Positions 1-8,068 are shown, counted from the stretch's first letter. The stretch: 64,000 nt of DNA from Pseudoduganella namucuonensis (GCF_900116645.1 NZ_FPBO01000019.1:86208-150207), one strand, 5' to 3'. The notes: generated by a model from the sequence alone, not told the origin. Translations and numbers: made by a program.

Positions 1-1
1 G

Positions 2-796
2 ATCGAGGACGCGCGCATCGCCGCCGTCACGCTCACCGGTTCCACCGAAGTGGGCAAGCTGGTGGCGGCCCAGGCGGGCGCGCAGATGAAGAAACAGGTG
101 CTGGAACTGGGCGGTTCGGACCCCTTCATCGTGCTGGCCGACGCCGACATCGAGGCCGCAGCGCAAACCGCCGTCCACGCCCGCTTCGGCAACACGGGCC
201 AGAGCTGCATCTCGTCCAAGCGCTTCATCGTGGTGGACGAGGTGGCGGACCGCTTCGTGGCCGCCTTCAGCGCGCTGGCGTCCGGCCTCAAGGTGGGCGA
301 CCCGATGGAGCGCGACACGCAGATCGGCCCCATGGCCCGCGCCAGCCTGCGCGCCACGCTGCACAGCCAGGTCGAACGCACGCTGGAGGCCGGCGCCACG
401 CTGGTGCTGGGCGGGCGCAAGATCGACGGCCCGGGCTACTTCTACGCCCCCACCATCCTGGACCACGTGACCGACCAGATGGCCGCCGGCACCGAGGAGA
501 CCTTCGGCCCGCTGGCCGCCGTGATGCGCGTGGCCGACACCGAAGCCGCCATCCGCCTGGCCAACGCCACCGAATTCGGCCTGGGCGCCACGCTGTGGAC
601 GCGCGACCTGGAACTGGCGGCCAAACTGGCGCGCCGCATCGAGGCCGGCGCCGTGTTCATCAACGGCCAGGTGGCCTCGGACGCCCGCCTGCCATTCGGC
701 GGCGTCAAGCAGTCCGGCTATGGACGCGAGCTGGGGGTCTACGGCATCCGCGAATTCGTCAACATCAAAACCGTCTGGACCGGCCCGCGCCGCTAG
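2..796 (+). CDS. NAD(P)-dependent aldehyde dehydrogenase, C-terminal part (5' end outside window)
   Basis: The frame is open from base 2, so the gene begins left of the window; 264 residues are visible. It is an aldehyde dehydrogenase that oxidises an aldehyde to the acid with NAD(P)+. The cofactor-domain motif TLTGSTEVGK lies at visible residues 10-19. The general base Glu is in ELGGSDPF (E35) and the catalytic Cys in GQSC (C69); their 34-residue spacing is the family standard. The overall character resembles succinate-semialdehyde dehydrogenases, but the substrate cannot be fixed from this fragment. Only 10 bases separate it from the cupin gene and the tartrate-dehydrogenase-like gene follows, so the three probably form one operon for a small organic acid. 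Confidence 0.93.
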   Translation: MEDARIAAVTLTGSTEVGKLVAAQAGAQMKKQVLELGGSDPFIVLADADIEAAAQTAVHARFGNTGQSCISSKRFIVVDEVADRFVAAFSALASGLKVGDPMERDTQIGPMARASLRATLHSQVERTLEAGATLVLGGRKIDGPGYFYAPTILDHVTDQMAAGTEETFGPLAAVMRVADTEAAIRLANATEFGLGATLWTRDLELAAKLARRIEAGAVFINGQVASDARLPFGGVKQSGYGRELGVYGIREFVNIKTVWTGPRR

Positions 797-806
797 GAAA
801 CAGCAT

Positions 807-1226
807 ATGCATCGATTCGAACAATCCGGCGCGGCCCTGCTGCGCCCCGCCGAACTGCCCGCCTACGAACGCGGCGGCGGCGCGCGCACCACACCGCTGG
901 TGACGCGCGAGGTGGGCTCGGCCAGTTTCATCACCGGCATCACCTCCTTCGACCCCGGCGCCGCCATCCCCTTCCACCGCCACAACTGCCAGGAAAGCGT
1001 GATGCTGCTGGAGGGCGAGGCCATCCTCGACATCGACGGCGAGGAGCACCCGCTGGCTGCGCACGACACCACCTTCATCCCGCCCAACGTGCCGCACCGC
1101 TTCCGCAACGCGTCCGCCACGCTGCCGATGAAGATCCTGTGGATCTATGAATCGCTGGCGGCCACCCGCACGCTGGAAGACGGCGGCGACACCCGGCCGG
1201 TGGCACTTGAACACTCCCCTAGCTAA
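807..1226 (+). CDS. Cupin-domain protein
   Basis: A 139-residue single-domain cupin. The first cupin motif, HRHNCQESVMLLEG, supplies His, His and Glu, and the second, PPNVPHRF, supplies the last His, so the full metal-binding set is present. I chose the ATG at 807 because it is the first start after the upstream stop at 796; an in-frame start at 720 would overlap the aldehyde dehydrogenase by 77 bases. It lies between two dehydrogenase genes with short gaps and could be an isomerase, a metal-dependent enzyme or a small-molecule sensor of the same pathway. Nothing in the sequence fixes the reaction. Confidence 0.85.
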   Translation: MHRFEQSGAALLRPAELPAYERGGGARTTPLVTREVGSASFITGITSFDPGAAIPFHRHNCQESVMLLEGEAILDIDGEEHPLAAHDTTFIPPNVPHRFRNASATLPMKILWIYESLAATRTLEDGGDTRPVALEHSPS

Positions 1227-1236
1227 GGAACACATC

Positions 1237-2295
1237 ATGAAATTACTCGTATTGCCGGGCGACGGCATCGGTCCCGAAATCGTGGCCGCCTCGGTGCAGG
1301 TGCTGCAGGCCGTGAACGGCCCGCTCGGCCTGGGCCTGGAATTCGATTACGACGAGGTGGGCTTCGTCAGCCTGGAGAAGCACGGCACCACGCTGCGCGA
1401 GGAAGTGCTGGAGCGCGCGCTGCGCAGCGACGGCGTCATCCTCGGCACCCAGTCGCACGCGGACTATCCGGCGCCGGAAAAGGGCGGCCGCAACATCTCG
1501 GCCGCGTTCCGCTCCGGCCTGGACCTGTACGCCAACATGCGCCCGGCCCGCTCGCGCGCCTTCCTCGGCAAGGGCGCCAAGGACATGGACCTGGTCATCA
1601 TGCGCGAGGCCACCGAGGGCTTCTACCCGGACCGCAATATGCACCTGGGCTGGGGCGAGATGATGCCCTCGCCGGACATGGCGCTGTCGGTGCGCAAGAT
1701 CACCGCGCACTGCTCCGAGCGCATCGCGCGCCGTTCCTTCGAGCTGGCCATGAAGCGCCGCAAGAAGGTCACCGCCGTGCATAAGGCGAACAGCTTCCAC
1801 ATGACGGACGGCCTGTTCCTGCGCGAGGTGCGCAAGGTGGCGCTGGACTTCCCTGAGGTGGTGCTGGAGGAGTTGCTGGTCGACGCGTCGGCCGCCTACC
1901 TGGTGCGCGACCCGTCCCGTTTCGACGTCATCGTCGCCACCAACTTCTACGGCGACATCCTGTCCGACCTGGCCAGCGAACTGTCGGGCAGCCTGGGACT
2001 GGGCGGCTCGGTGATGGCGGGCGACGCGCTGTGCTGCGCCCAGGCGCAGCATGGCTCGGCGCCCGACATCCAGGGCCAGGACAAGGCCAATCCGGTGTCG
2101 ATGATCCTGTCGGTGGCGATGCTGCTGCACTGGCTGGGCGAGCGGCGCGGATCGGCCTCGCTGCTGGAGGCGGCGCGGCGCATCGAGGCGGCGGTGGACA
2201 CGGTGCTGGCCAACCCGGCCACGCGCACGCCCGACATCGGCGGCGACATCGGCACGATGGCGTTCACCGGGGCCGTGGTGGCGGCACTGGGCTGA
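1237..2295 (+). CDS. Isocitrate/isopropylmalate dehydrogenase-family protein (tartrate dehydrogenase-like)
   Basis: A 352-residue NAD(P)- and divalent-metal-dependent beta-decarboxylating dehydrogenase. It begins LVLPGDGIGPEI, the nucleotide-binding signature of isopropylmalate and isocitrate dehydrogenases. It has the catalytic VHKANSFH segment (Lys) and the metal-binding stretch DVIVATNFYGDILSDLASELSGSLGL with its paired aspartates. The substrate arm differs from LeuB (REATEGFYPDRN), which suits tartrate/malate-type dehydrogenases. The start at 1237 follows AAGGAA, 10 bases after the cupin stop. With the aldehyde dehydrogenase it suggests oxidation of a hydroxy-dicarboxylic acid; the exact substrate is not settled. 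Confidence 0.85.
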   Translation: MKLLVLPGDGIGPEIVAASVQVLQAVNGPLGLGLEFDYDEVGFVSLEKHGTTLREEVLERALRSDGVILGTQSHADYPAPEKGGRNISAAFRSGLDLYANMRPARSRAFLGKGAKDMDLVIMREATEGFYPDRNMHLGWGEMMPSPDMALSVRKITAHCSERIARRSFELAMKRRKKVTAVHKANSFHMTDGLFLREVRKVALDFPEVVLEELLVDASAAYLVRDPSRFDVIVATNFYGDILSDLASELSGSLGLGGSVMAGDALCCAQAQHGSAPDIQGQDKANPVSMILSVAMLLHWLGERRGSASLLEAARRIEAAVDTVLANPATRTPDIGGDIGTMAFTGAVVAALG

Positions 2296-2395
2296 CGCCC
2301 CTCCCCGCTCCTACAGCGGCGCGGCGCCCGCGCCGATAGCGGCAGGCGCCGCCGCGTCCTAGCATGGTCCCCACCTAGACAAAGGAGAGCTGGCC

Positions 2396-2668
2396 ATGAC
2401 ACAGAGCAATCACTTCACGGCACCGCTGAGCATGAGCGCCGGCGGCGCGCACGGCGGGCAGTCCATCGGCGAGACCGACACCCAGGACGGCATCTCGGGC
2501 GGCCCCGCCGGCACCGAGGGCGCCACCAGCGGCCAGGGCATAGACCAGGGCGGCCAAGGCGTCGCGCCCGGGGGCAACCAGCAGAAGGCCCCGGAACAGG
2601 GCGGCGTTCCCGGCCCAAGCGCCCCGGCCGGGGTCGGGCGGAAGCGGAAGGACGGGCAACGCCAGTAG
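2396..2668 (+). CDS. Small Gly-rich hydrophilic protein, unknown function
   Basis: A 90-residue protein, very rich in Gly, Gln and Ser, with no signal peptide or membrane segment and a basic end (GRKRKDGQRQ). The start is preceded by an excellent Shine-Dalgarno site (AAAGGAGAG, about 8 bases upstream), which is the main reason to accept it as real. It stands alone between the dehydrogenase operon and the chemotaxis receptor. The residue bias suggests an intrinsically disordered protein; I do not recognise a family. Confidence 0.6.
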   Translation: MTQSNHFTAPLSMSAGGAHGGQSIGETDTQDGISGGPAGTEGATSGQGIDQGGQGVAPGGNQQKAPEQGGVPGPSAPAGVGRKRKDGQRQ

Positions 2669-2697
2669 CGGCAAGCCCCCTCCGGCAAGCCGCCACC

Positions 2698-2719
2698 AAC
2701 GCGCCGGAGCTGGCGCGTT
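2698..2719. repeat. Perfect 8-bp inverted repeat downstream of the Gly-rich gene
   Basis: AACGCGCC and GGCGCGTT flank a 6-base loop, 30 bases after the stop at 2668. There is no T-run on either strand, so it is not a convincing intrinsic terminator. The remaining bases to 2909 hold no gene I can support; a chemoreceptor promoter should lie there but I could not place one. Confidence 0.35.
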
Positions 2720-2909
2720 GGGTCAAAACCACCAAAAAAACGGCTTGGGTCGCTTTTCCCTTTTCAAATCCCCTTCCCTGCTATATCCTCATTCTCACCA
2801 AAAGTAACACCATGCAATAAAAGTTTCCTTCAGGCCCAAAAACTCGCCTGATGACGCCACGCTTGCCGCGCCGCGCATCGTTCGCGCTTTCCTTATGTCT
2901 GGAGGAATT

Positions 2910-4550
2910 ATGAAATTAACAAACCTGAACATCGGCGTCCGGCTCGCGGCCGGCTACGCCTTGGTACTGGTCCTGCTGGCCGGCGTCGCGCTATTCGGCA
3001 TCAACGGCCTGAACGCGTCGAACGAGGCCATGCACCATATCGTCGATGTCAACGTCGAAAAAATGCGCCTGCTGGAGCAAATGTCGCAATCGACCCACGT
3101 GGTGGCGCGCGTCATCCGCACCATCGCGCTGCAATCGGACGAGGCCGCCGGCCGCGTCGAATTCAAGAAGATAGAGCGGGCCCGCGCGGACTACGCCGAC
3201 GCCAACGCGGCGCTGGAGAAGATGCAGCTGGACCAGGCCGGCCGGGCGCTGATGGCCGAGATCAAGGCCGACCGCGAGGCCGCGCTACCGCTGAACAACC
3301 GCTTCCAGGAACTGAGCAAGACCGACCGCGAGGCCGCGGTCGCCTTCCTGTTGCGGGAGGCGGGGCCGGCCACCACCGCCTGGCAGGACGCCATCCATAA
3401 ATACATGGACCTGCAACGGACCAAGAGCCGGCAGGACCAGAAGATGGCCGACGACAGCAACCGGCAGGCGCGCACGCTGATGCTGGGCGCCACCGCCGCC
3501 GCCCTGCTGCTGGGCGCGGCGACCGCCTGGGCCATCGGCCGTTCGATCACGGTTCCCCTCGCCGAGGCGGTGCGGGTGGCGCGGACCGTGGCGTCCGGCG
3601 ACCTGGGCAGCGTCATCCGGGCCGACGCCAGCGACGAGGTCGGCCAGTTGCTGCGGGCGCTCAAGGACATGAACGACAGCCTGCACGGCATCGTCTGCCA
3701 GGTGCGCGGCGGCGCCGACACCATCGCCACGGCCTCCTGCGAAATCGCGCAGGGCAACCTCGACCTGTCCAGCCGCACCGAGCGGCAGGCCGGCTCGCTG
3801 CAGGAGACCGCCTCGTCGATGGAGGAATTGACCAGCATCGTCAAGCAGAACGCCGAGCATGCGCGGCGCGGCAACGAGTTGGCCGGCTCGGCCTCGACCG
3901 TGGCGGTCCAGGGCGGCGCGGCGGTGGCGCAGGTGGTCGACACCATGGACGCCATCAGCGCCTCGTCGAAAAAAATCGCGGACATCATCGGGGTGATCGA
4001 CGGCATCGCCTTCCAGACCAACATCCTGGCGCTGAACGCTGCGGTGGAGGCGGCGCGCGCCGGCGAGCAGGGCCGCGGCTTCGCCGTGGTGGCCTCCGAG
4101 GTGCGCAACCTGGCGCACCGCTCGGCCGCCGCCGCCAAGGAGATCAAGTCCCTGATCGGCGACTCGGTGCAGCAGGTGGGCCTGGGCGTGGAACTGGTGG
4201 GCAAGGCCGGCGCCACCATGGAGTCCGTGGTGCAGAGCATCAACGGCGTGGCCGGCGTCATGGCCGACATCTCCTCGGCCAGCGAGGAACAGACCGCCGG
4301 CATCGAACAGATCAACCAGGCCATCTGCCAGATGGACCAGACGACCCAGCAGAACGCGGCGCTGGTGGAACAGGCGGCGGCCGCGGCCTCGTCCCTGGAG
4401 GAACAGGCCGCCGGCTTGACGCGGATGGTGGCGGCCTTCCGCACCGGCGCCCCGGACGCCGCGCCGGCGCCGTCCGGCGCCTCCCGCCGCCGCGGTCAAT
4501 CCGCGCTGCGGCTGGCGCCGGGCCCGCACGGCAAGCTCGCCGCGGCCTGA
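2910..4550 (+). CDS. Methyl-accepting chemotaxis protein
   Basis: A 546-residue transmembrane chemoreceptor. Order: TM1 (about 11-31), a periplasmic four-helix-bundle sensor (about 32-185), TM2 (about 187-209), HAMP (about 210-262), and a cytoplasmic signalling coiled coil with the conserved tip GIAFQTNILALNAAVEAARA. Candidate methylation sites lie in the helix containing SLQETASSMEEL. The C-terminal tail is Pro/Arg rich and lacks a clear CheR-docking pentapeptide. I chose the ATG at 2910 because GGAGGA is 6 bases upstream; a start at 2895 would place this site inside the gene. It is a single gene with no che genes nearby; the ligand is unknown. Confidence 0.95.
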   Translation: MKLTNLNIGVRLAAGYALVLVLLAGVALFGINGLNASNEAMHHIVDVNVEKMRLLEQMSQSTHVVARVIRTIALQSDEAAGRVEFKKIERARADYADANAALEKMQLDQAGRALMAEIKADREAALPLNNRFQELSKTDREAAVAFLLREAGPATTAWQDAIHKYMDLQRTKSRQDQKMADDSNRQARTLMLGATAAALLLGAATAWAIGRSITVPLAEAVRVARTVASGDLGSVIRADASDEVGQLLRALKDMNDSLHGIVCQVRGGADTIATASCEIAQGNLDLSSRTERQAGSLQETASSMEELTSIVKQNAEHARRGNELAGSASTVAVQGGAAVAQVVDTMDAISASSKKIADIIGVIDGIAFQTNILALNAAVEAARAGEQGRGFAVVASEVRNLAHRSAAAAKEIKSLIGDSVQQVGLGVELVGKAGATMESVVQSINGVAGVMADISSASEEQTAGIEQINQAICQMDQTTQQNAALVEQAAAAASSLEEQAAGLTRMVAAFRTGAPDAAPAPSGASRRRGQSALRLAPGPHGKLAAA

Positions 4551-4575
4551 GAGGCTGAGGTTCGGCAGGAAGCGA

Positions 4576-5292
4576 TTAGAACGGCCGGCTCACGCTCACC
4601 ACCACGTCGCCGCGCGAGCCGGACGCCGCCTTCTGCCAGCCGTAGCCGCTGGTGCGGCCGCGGGACGCGTCCCACGCCAGTTGCCAGCGGAAGCCGCCCA
4701 GCTCCGCGCCCAGCCCCACCCTGCCATCCATCTGGCGCATGTCGCCGAACAGCGGCGAGGCCGACAGCGACGCCAGGTAGCCGGCGTGGGCGAACAGGCT
4801 GACGTCGCGCCACAGCGGATAGCTGCCGTTCATCTCGGCGTAGGCGGTGGGGATGCCCAGTCCCAGGTAGTCGGGCGAATAGGCGATCCTGGCGTTGACG
4901 CGGTCGGCCGCCAGGCCGGCGTGGAGTTCCTGGTAATCCTGCGTGGAGTCCGGCTTGTAGGCGTAGTGCGCCGCGCCCGCGTCCCAGCTCAGGCCGGAGG
5001 CCAGGCGCCGCGCGTAGCCGGCGTAGCCTATGTATTGCATGCTGCCGCGCGCCGCCCCCGCCAGCTTGACGCGGGCGGCGAACACGCCGGCGTGCCAGCC
5101 GTCCGGGCTGTCGTAGGCCAGCGTCAGTTGCGCGGCGGGCTTGCCTTGGCTGAGGCTGCTGCCGCGGTAGAGGTAGTCGGACACCACGCCCACGCTGCCG
5201 GTGAGCTGCGCGCCGGCCTCGCGCGCCTGCCAGCAGCACAGCAGCGCGACGGCGACGGCCGCCTTACGCAAAGGCGGCTCCGCCGGCGCCAT
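4576..5292 (-). CDS. TorF-family putative outer-membrane porin
   Basis: A 238-residue outer-membrane beta-barrel. A signal peptide ends near AREAGA (about residue 28). The mature start LTGSVGVVSDYLYRGSSLS is the hallmark of the TorF-family putative porins (SDYxxRGxS). Alternating strands follow, and the protein ends in Phe (VVVSVSRPF), the usual barrel-assembly signal. It is the last gene of the leftward sigma/anti-sigma/subtilase operon, 6 bases after the subtilase stop, so it is probably expressed under the same ECF promoter. This supports an outer-envelope role for the operon. It converges with the chemoreceptor gene (25 bases between them). Confidence 0.82.
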   Translation of the reverse strand: MAPAEPPLRKAAVAVALLCCWQAREAGAQLTGSVGVVSDYLYRGSSLSQGKPAAQLTLAYDSPDGWHAGVFAARVKLAGAARGSMQYIGYAGYARRLASGLSWDAGAAHYAYKPDSTQDYQELHAGLAADRVNARIAYSPDYLGLGIPTAYAEMNGSYPLWRDVSLFAHAGYLASLSASPLFGDMRQMDGRVGLGAELGGFRWQLAWDASRGRTSGYGWQKAASGSRGDVVVSVSRPF

Positions 5293-5298
5293 GGCCGG

Positions 5299-6663
5299 CT
5301 AGGGGGTGCGGACGGTGTTGAGCTGGGCGGTGTTGGCGCCGTTGGCGCCATTGGCGCTGTTGCATGAGCATGTACATTTTCCGGTCAGGTGCGTGACGGT
5401 GGCGCATAAATCGACACCCGCGGCCTGGGCCGGACCGGCCCCGTTCGAGACGATACTGGCGCGCAGGCGGGGCAGCGCCATGCCGGGCCGCAATTCGCTA
5501 AGCAGCGCCATCATGCCAGAGATATGCGCCGCTGAATAGGACGCACCGTTGACCAGGCCCCAGCGCGCGCCCGGGGCGGCGGTGGGGATGTCGCGCCCCG
5601 GCGCCTGCAGCACGCGCGCGCCGGCCCCCTTGGCGCCGGACGCGGACACCGCGAACACGCCCGGATGCGAGGCCGGGAAGCCGCCGTCGGCGCTGGCCGG
5701 ATCGACCGCGCTGACCACCCGCACGCCGCGCGCGCAGGCCACGTCGATCAGCTCGGCCAGCAGCCGGTCCGGCGGCCCGGACAGGCTGAGGTTGATCACC
5801 TGGGCGCCGTGCATCAGCGCGAAATTCATCGCCTTGGCCAGCGTGAAGCTGTTGCACAGCGTGCCGCCGCCGGCCCCCTGCCAGCACGCGCGCAGCGCCA
5901 TCAGGCGCGCGTCCGGCGCCACGCCCTCGATGCCGACGCCGTTGCCGGCCCGCGCCGCGATCACGCCGGCCACGCCGGTGCCGTGGGTCTCGGCCGCGTA
6001 GCTCTGGCCGTCGACGAAGTTTTCCTTGAACGAGACCTGGCCCGCGAGGTCGGGATGCTCGGTCTCCACGCCGCTGTCGATCACCGCCACCGTCACCTTG
6101 CGGCCGGTGGCGGCCTTGCGCACGTCGGCCAGCTGCCATTGCTGCGCCACCGGCTGGACCGGATACAGCGGGTCGTTGGCGCCCTGCACCGAGAAGGTCT
6201 GGATAGGCTGCGCCCATTTCACGCGCGGGTCGCGCGACAGCGCCTCGACGATCCGGCCGGGCGGCGCGTCGGCCGGTTCGGCCATGCGGAAGCAATCCAC
6301 GTTCAGGGCGGGCATGGCCCAGTCCTCCAGCAATTGCAGGCCGTATTCCCGCGCCAGCGCCTCGGCGGTGCGGCGCCGCGCCGCGCTGCCTGCGTCGGCC
6401 CGGTAGTTGGACGGGTAATAGGCGTCCGGCCGGTAATGCGGCGCCGGCAGATGCAGCATGACGAGGATCTGGCGCGGCGCGTCCTGGGCCGCGGGCTGGG
6501 CCTGCGCGTGGGCCTCGCGCACCGCCTGGGCGGTGAGCTGGGCCTGGGGTGGCGAAGCGGCCGGCGCCGGGGAGTCGCGCTCGGCCGCCTCCGCGCCGCC
6601 GCCGAGGACCGCCGCCAGCAGCAGCCAGCGGCGGGCCAGCAATCTCGGGAACCGGAAGCTCAT
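5299..6663 (-). CDS. S8 (subtilisin-like) serine peptidase with own propeptide and Cys-rich tail
   Basis: A 454-residue exported subtilase. Signal segment about 12-27; an I9-like propeptide about 62-160; catalytic Asp in AVIDSGVE (D196), His in THGTGVAG (H227) and Ser in NGASYSAAHISG (S375). The block that normally carries the oxyanion-hole Asn (AAGN) reads SAVDPAS near 318-324, so that Asn is missing. The C-terminus (about 420-445) has clustered cysteines (CTCSC) and an NGA-NGA microrepeat. The ATG at 6663 overlaps the anti-sigma stop (ATGA), implying translational coupling; a longer frame upstream is only the shadow of that gene. Its likely role is processing an envelope target, possibly the anti-sigma factor; this is inference. 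Confidence 0.9.
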   Translation of the reverse strand: MSFRFPRLLARRWLLLAAVLGGGAEAAERDSPAPAASPPQAQLTAQAVREAHAQAQPAAQDAPRQILVMLHLPAPHYRPDAYYPSNYRADAGSAARRRTAEALAREYGLQLLEDWAMPALNVDCFRMAEPADAPPGRIVEALSRDPRVKWAQPIQTFSVQGANDPLYPVQPVAQQWQLADVRKAATGRKVTVAVIDSGVETEHPDLAGQVSFKENFVDGQSYAAETHGTGVAGVIAARAGNGVGIEGVAPDARLMALRACWQGAGGGTLCNSFTLAKAMNFALMHGAQVINLSLSGPPDRLLAELIDVACARGVRVVSAVDPASADGGFPASHPGVFAVSASGAKGAGARVLQAPGRDIPTAAPGARWGLVNGASYSAAHISGMMALLSELRPGMALPRLRASIVSNGAGPAQAAGVDLCATVTHLTGKCTCSCNSANGANGANTAQLNTVRTP

Positions 6664-7322
6664 GGCGCCCGCCCGGCGTCCAGCGGCTCCGCCAGCCGCA
6701 CGGCGGGACTGGCGCGGAGCGCCGCCACGAGCTCCGAGCGCCCGGCCGCCGGCACGTCCAGCACATAGGCGCCGGTCGCGGTCGGGCCGTCCACCAGGCG
6801 CGCGCCGTGCTCCTGCAGCATGCCCTGCACCTCGGCCACGCGGGCGTCCGGATTGAACATCACCACCAGCTGGCCGGCGGCCGGCTGCGCGCCGCTGCTC
6901 AACGCGCGGTAGTCCTGCACGTCCCGCGGCACCAGCTGGACCAGCAGGCCCGCGATCAACACGCCCTGCCCGGCCAGCGCCCACGGCATCCAGCCGCCAC
7001 CGCCGGACCACAGGGCGCGCCAGCGCGCGGCCAGCGCCGCCGGCCAGCCGGCCGCCGCCTGGGGACTGGGCGCCGGGTTCTCCCGTGGTTCCAGGCGCGC
7101 CATCAGGCGCGCCAGCGCGCGTTCCGGGTCCAGGCCGGACGGCGGCGAGGGCGGCGCGGCGCGCAGCCGCTGCTGCCAGGCGACGTCCTCGCGGCATTGC
7201 TCGCAGCCTTCCAGATGCTCGCGCACCAGCGCGAGCTCCTCCCCCTCGAGGGTACCGCTCACGAACCAGGGCAGCAATTCCCGCACCGCGCCATGCCGGT
7301 TCGCATGTTCATTCGCAATCAT
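6660..7322 (-). CDS. Anti-sigma factor with zinc-finger, one TM and a subtilase-propeptide-like periplasmic domain
   Basis: 220 residues. The cytoplasmic N-terminus has the ZAS/zf-HC2 pattern HxxxCxxC (H36, C40, C43) that binds ECF sigma factors. A single membrane segment follows at about 113-131. The C-terminal domain (about 150-215, QLVVMFNPDA to RLAEPL) has the look of the I9 propeptide fold of subtilases: an opening beta strand, EHGARLV, YVLDVP, and a closing VAALRASPAVRLAEP. The propeptide of the next gene shows the same order (EYGLQLL, ALSRDPRVKWAQP). The ATG overlaps the sigma stop by ATGA, and its own stop overlaps the subtilase ATG. I infer that it sequesters the sigma factor until the outer domain is engaged or cut. 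Confidence 0.85.
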   Translation of the reverse strand: MIANEHANRHGAVRELLPWFVSGTLEGEELALVREHLEGCEQCREDVAWQQRLRAAPPSPPSGLDPERALARLMARLEPRENPAPSPQAAAGWPAALAARWRALWSGGGGWMPWALAGQGVLIAGLLVQLVPRDVQDYRALSSGAQPAAGQLVVMFNPDARVAEVQGMLQEHGARLVDGPTATGAYVLDVPAAGRSELVAALRASPAVRLAEPLDAGRAP

Positions 7323-7885
7323 GACATTTCTTCCATATGGGCGGACAGCAAGCCACGCAAGCGCTGGCGGGCGTGGAACATCCGCGTCTTCACCGTGTTG
7401 ACCGGGCAATTCATGGCTTCCGCGATCTCCTGATACGCCATGTCGTGGTAATACGTCAGGCTGACCACCACGCGCTGCTCCAGCGGCAGCGCGTCGAGCG
7501 CGCGGCCGACGTCCTGCCGCAGTCGCAGCGCCAGCGCGGCCTGTTCCGGCTCCTGGCTGGCGTCGCCCGGCTGCGATTCGAAATCCGACTCCACCGGCTC
7601 GTCCACCCGGTTGACCGCCTTCAGCCCCTGCCGGTAGGCGATCCCGAACACCCAGGTCGACACCTTGCAGCTGCGGTCGAAGGTATGCGCCTTCTGCCAC
7701 ACCACCAGCATGGTGTCGTTGACGATCTCCTCGATCAGCGGCGTGTTGCGCACCATCCGGTCCAGGAACCGCGCCAGCCGGGGAAAGTAAATCCGATACA
7801 TGGATTGGAAGGCCGCGCGGTCGCCATCGGCTATCCGCCTGATCAACTCGTCCTCGCCACTATCCACCCGCCCCGATTTCAGCAT
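7319..7885 (-). CDS. ECF-type RNA polymerase sigma factor
   Basis: 188 residues. Sigma region 2 spans about 15-85 (RAAFQSMYRIYFPRLARFL, then STWVFGIAYRQGLKAV). Region 4 spans about 120-180 with the helix-turn-helix MAYQEIAEAMNCPVNTVKTR. There is no region 1 or 3, which makes it ECF class. The ATG at 7885 follows GGGAGAG and fits the family length; the upstream extension in this frame runs through the promoter region and is rejected. It is the first gene of a four-gene leftward operon. Its own promoter motif (7912-7938) matches one driving the divergent operon, so it probably transcribes both. Confidence 0.93.
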   Translation of the reverse strand: MLKSGRVDSGEDELIRRIADGDRAAFQSMYRIYFPRLARFLDRMVRNTPLIEEIVNDTMLVVWQKAHTFDRSCKVSTWVFGIAYRQGLKAVNRVDEPVESDFESQPGDASQEPEQAALALRLRQDVGRALDALPLEQRVVVSLTYYHDMAYQEIAEAMNCPVNTVKTRMFHARQRLRGLLSAHMEEMS

Positions 7886-7911
7886 CTGCCCGCTCTCCCT
7901 GTTGACGGTAT

Positions 7912-7938
7912 ATACGCGCGCGCAGCAAAAAGGTTCAA
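7912..7938 (-). promoter_or_regulatory. Predicted ECF-sigma promoter for the sigma/anti-sigma/subtilase operon
   Basis: Read on the minus strand: -35-like TTGAACC (7938-7932), a T-run at the start of a 16-base spacer, then -10-like GTATATAC beginning at 7915. The start codon lies 27 bases further on, a sensible 5' UTR. The same elements with identical spacing occur in the opposite direction at 8011-8037. A duplicated TTGAACC-N16-GTAT is unlikely by chance in such a short divergent gap. Confidence 0.72.
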
Positions 7939-8010
7939 GCCGCCCAGAAATAATATTTACCCCCATGATTTTACGCCACGCCGCGCGCCGGAAAAAAATT
8001 TCGCCGCGCC

Positions 8011-8037
8011 TTGAACCTTTTCCCGCCCCGCCGGTAT
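8011..8037 (+). promoter_or_regulatory. Predicted ECF-sigma promoter for the JDVT-CTERM/TlpA/DsbD operon
   Basis: TTGAACC at 8011-8017, a 16-base spacer starting TTTT, then GTAT at 8034-8037. The GTG start of the first gene is at 8069, leaving about 25 bases of 5' UTR. The architecture matches the promoter facing the sigma gene, so the two operons are probably co-induced by the sigma factor encoded next door. Confidence 0.72.
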
Positions 8038-8068
8038 TGACCGGTTGACATGACCAACCGGAACCGCC

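Noticed and set aside
720..806. Earlier start of the cupin gene
   Set aside because: It would overlap the aldehyde dehydrogenase gene by 77 bases and adds no conserved sequence.
2698..2719. Hairpin after the Gly-rich gene as an intrinsic terminator
   Set aside because: No T-run on either strand.
2813..2855. Possible sigma-28 promoter for the chemoreceptor (TAAAAGTTT and GGCCCAAAA)
   Set aside because: The two elements are about three bases too close and each has mismatches.
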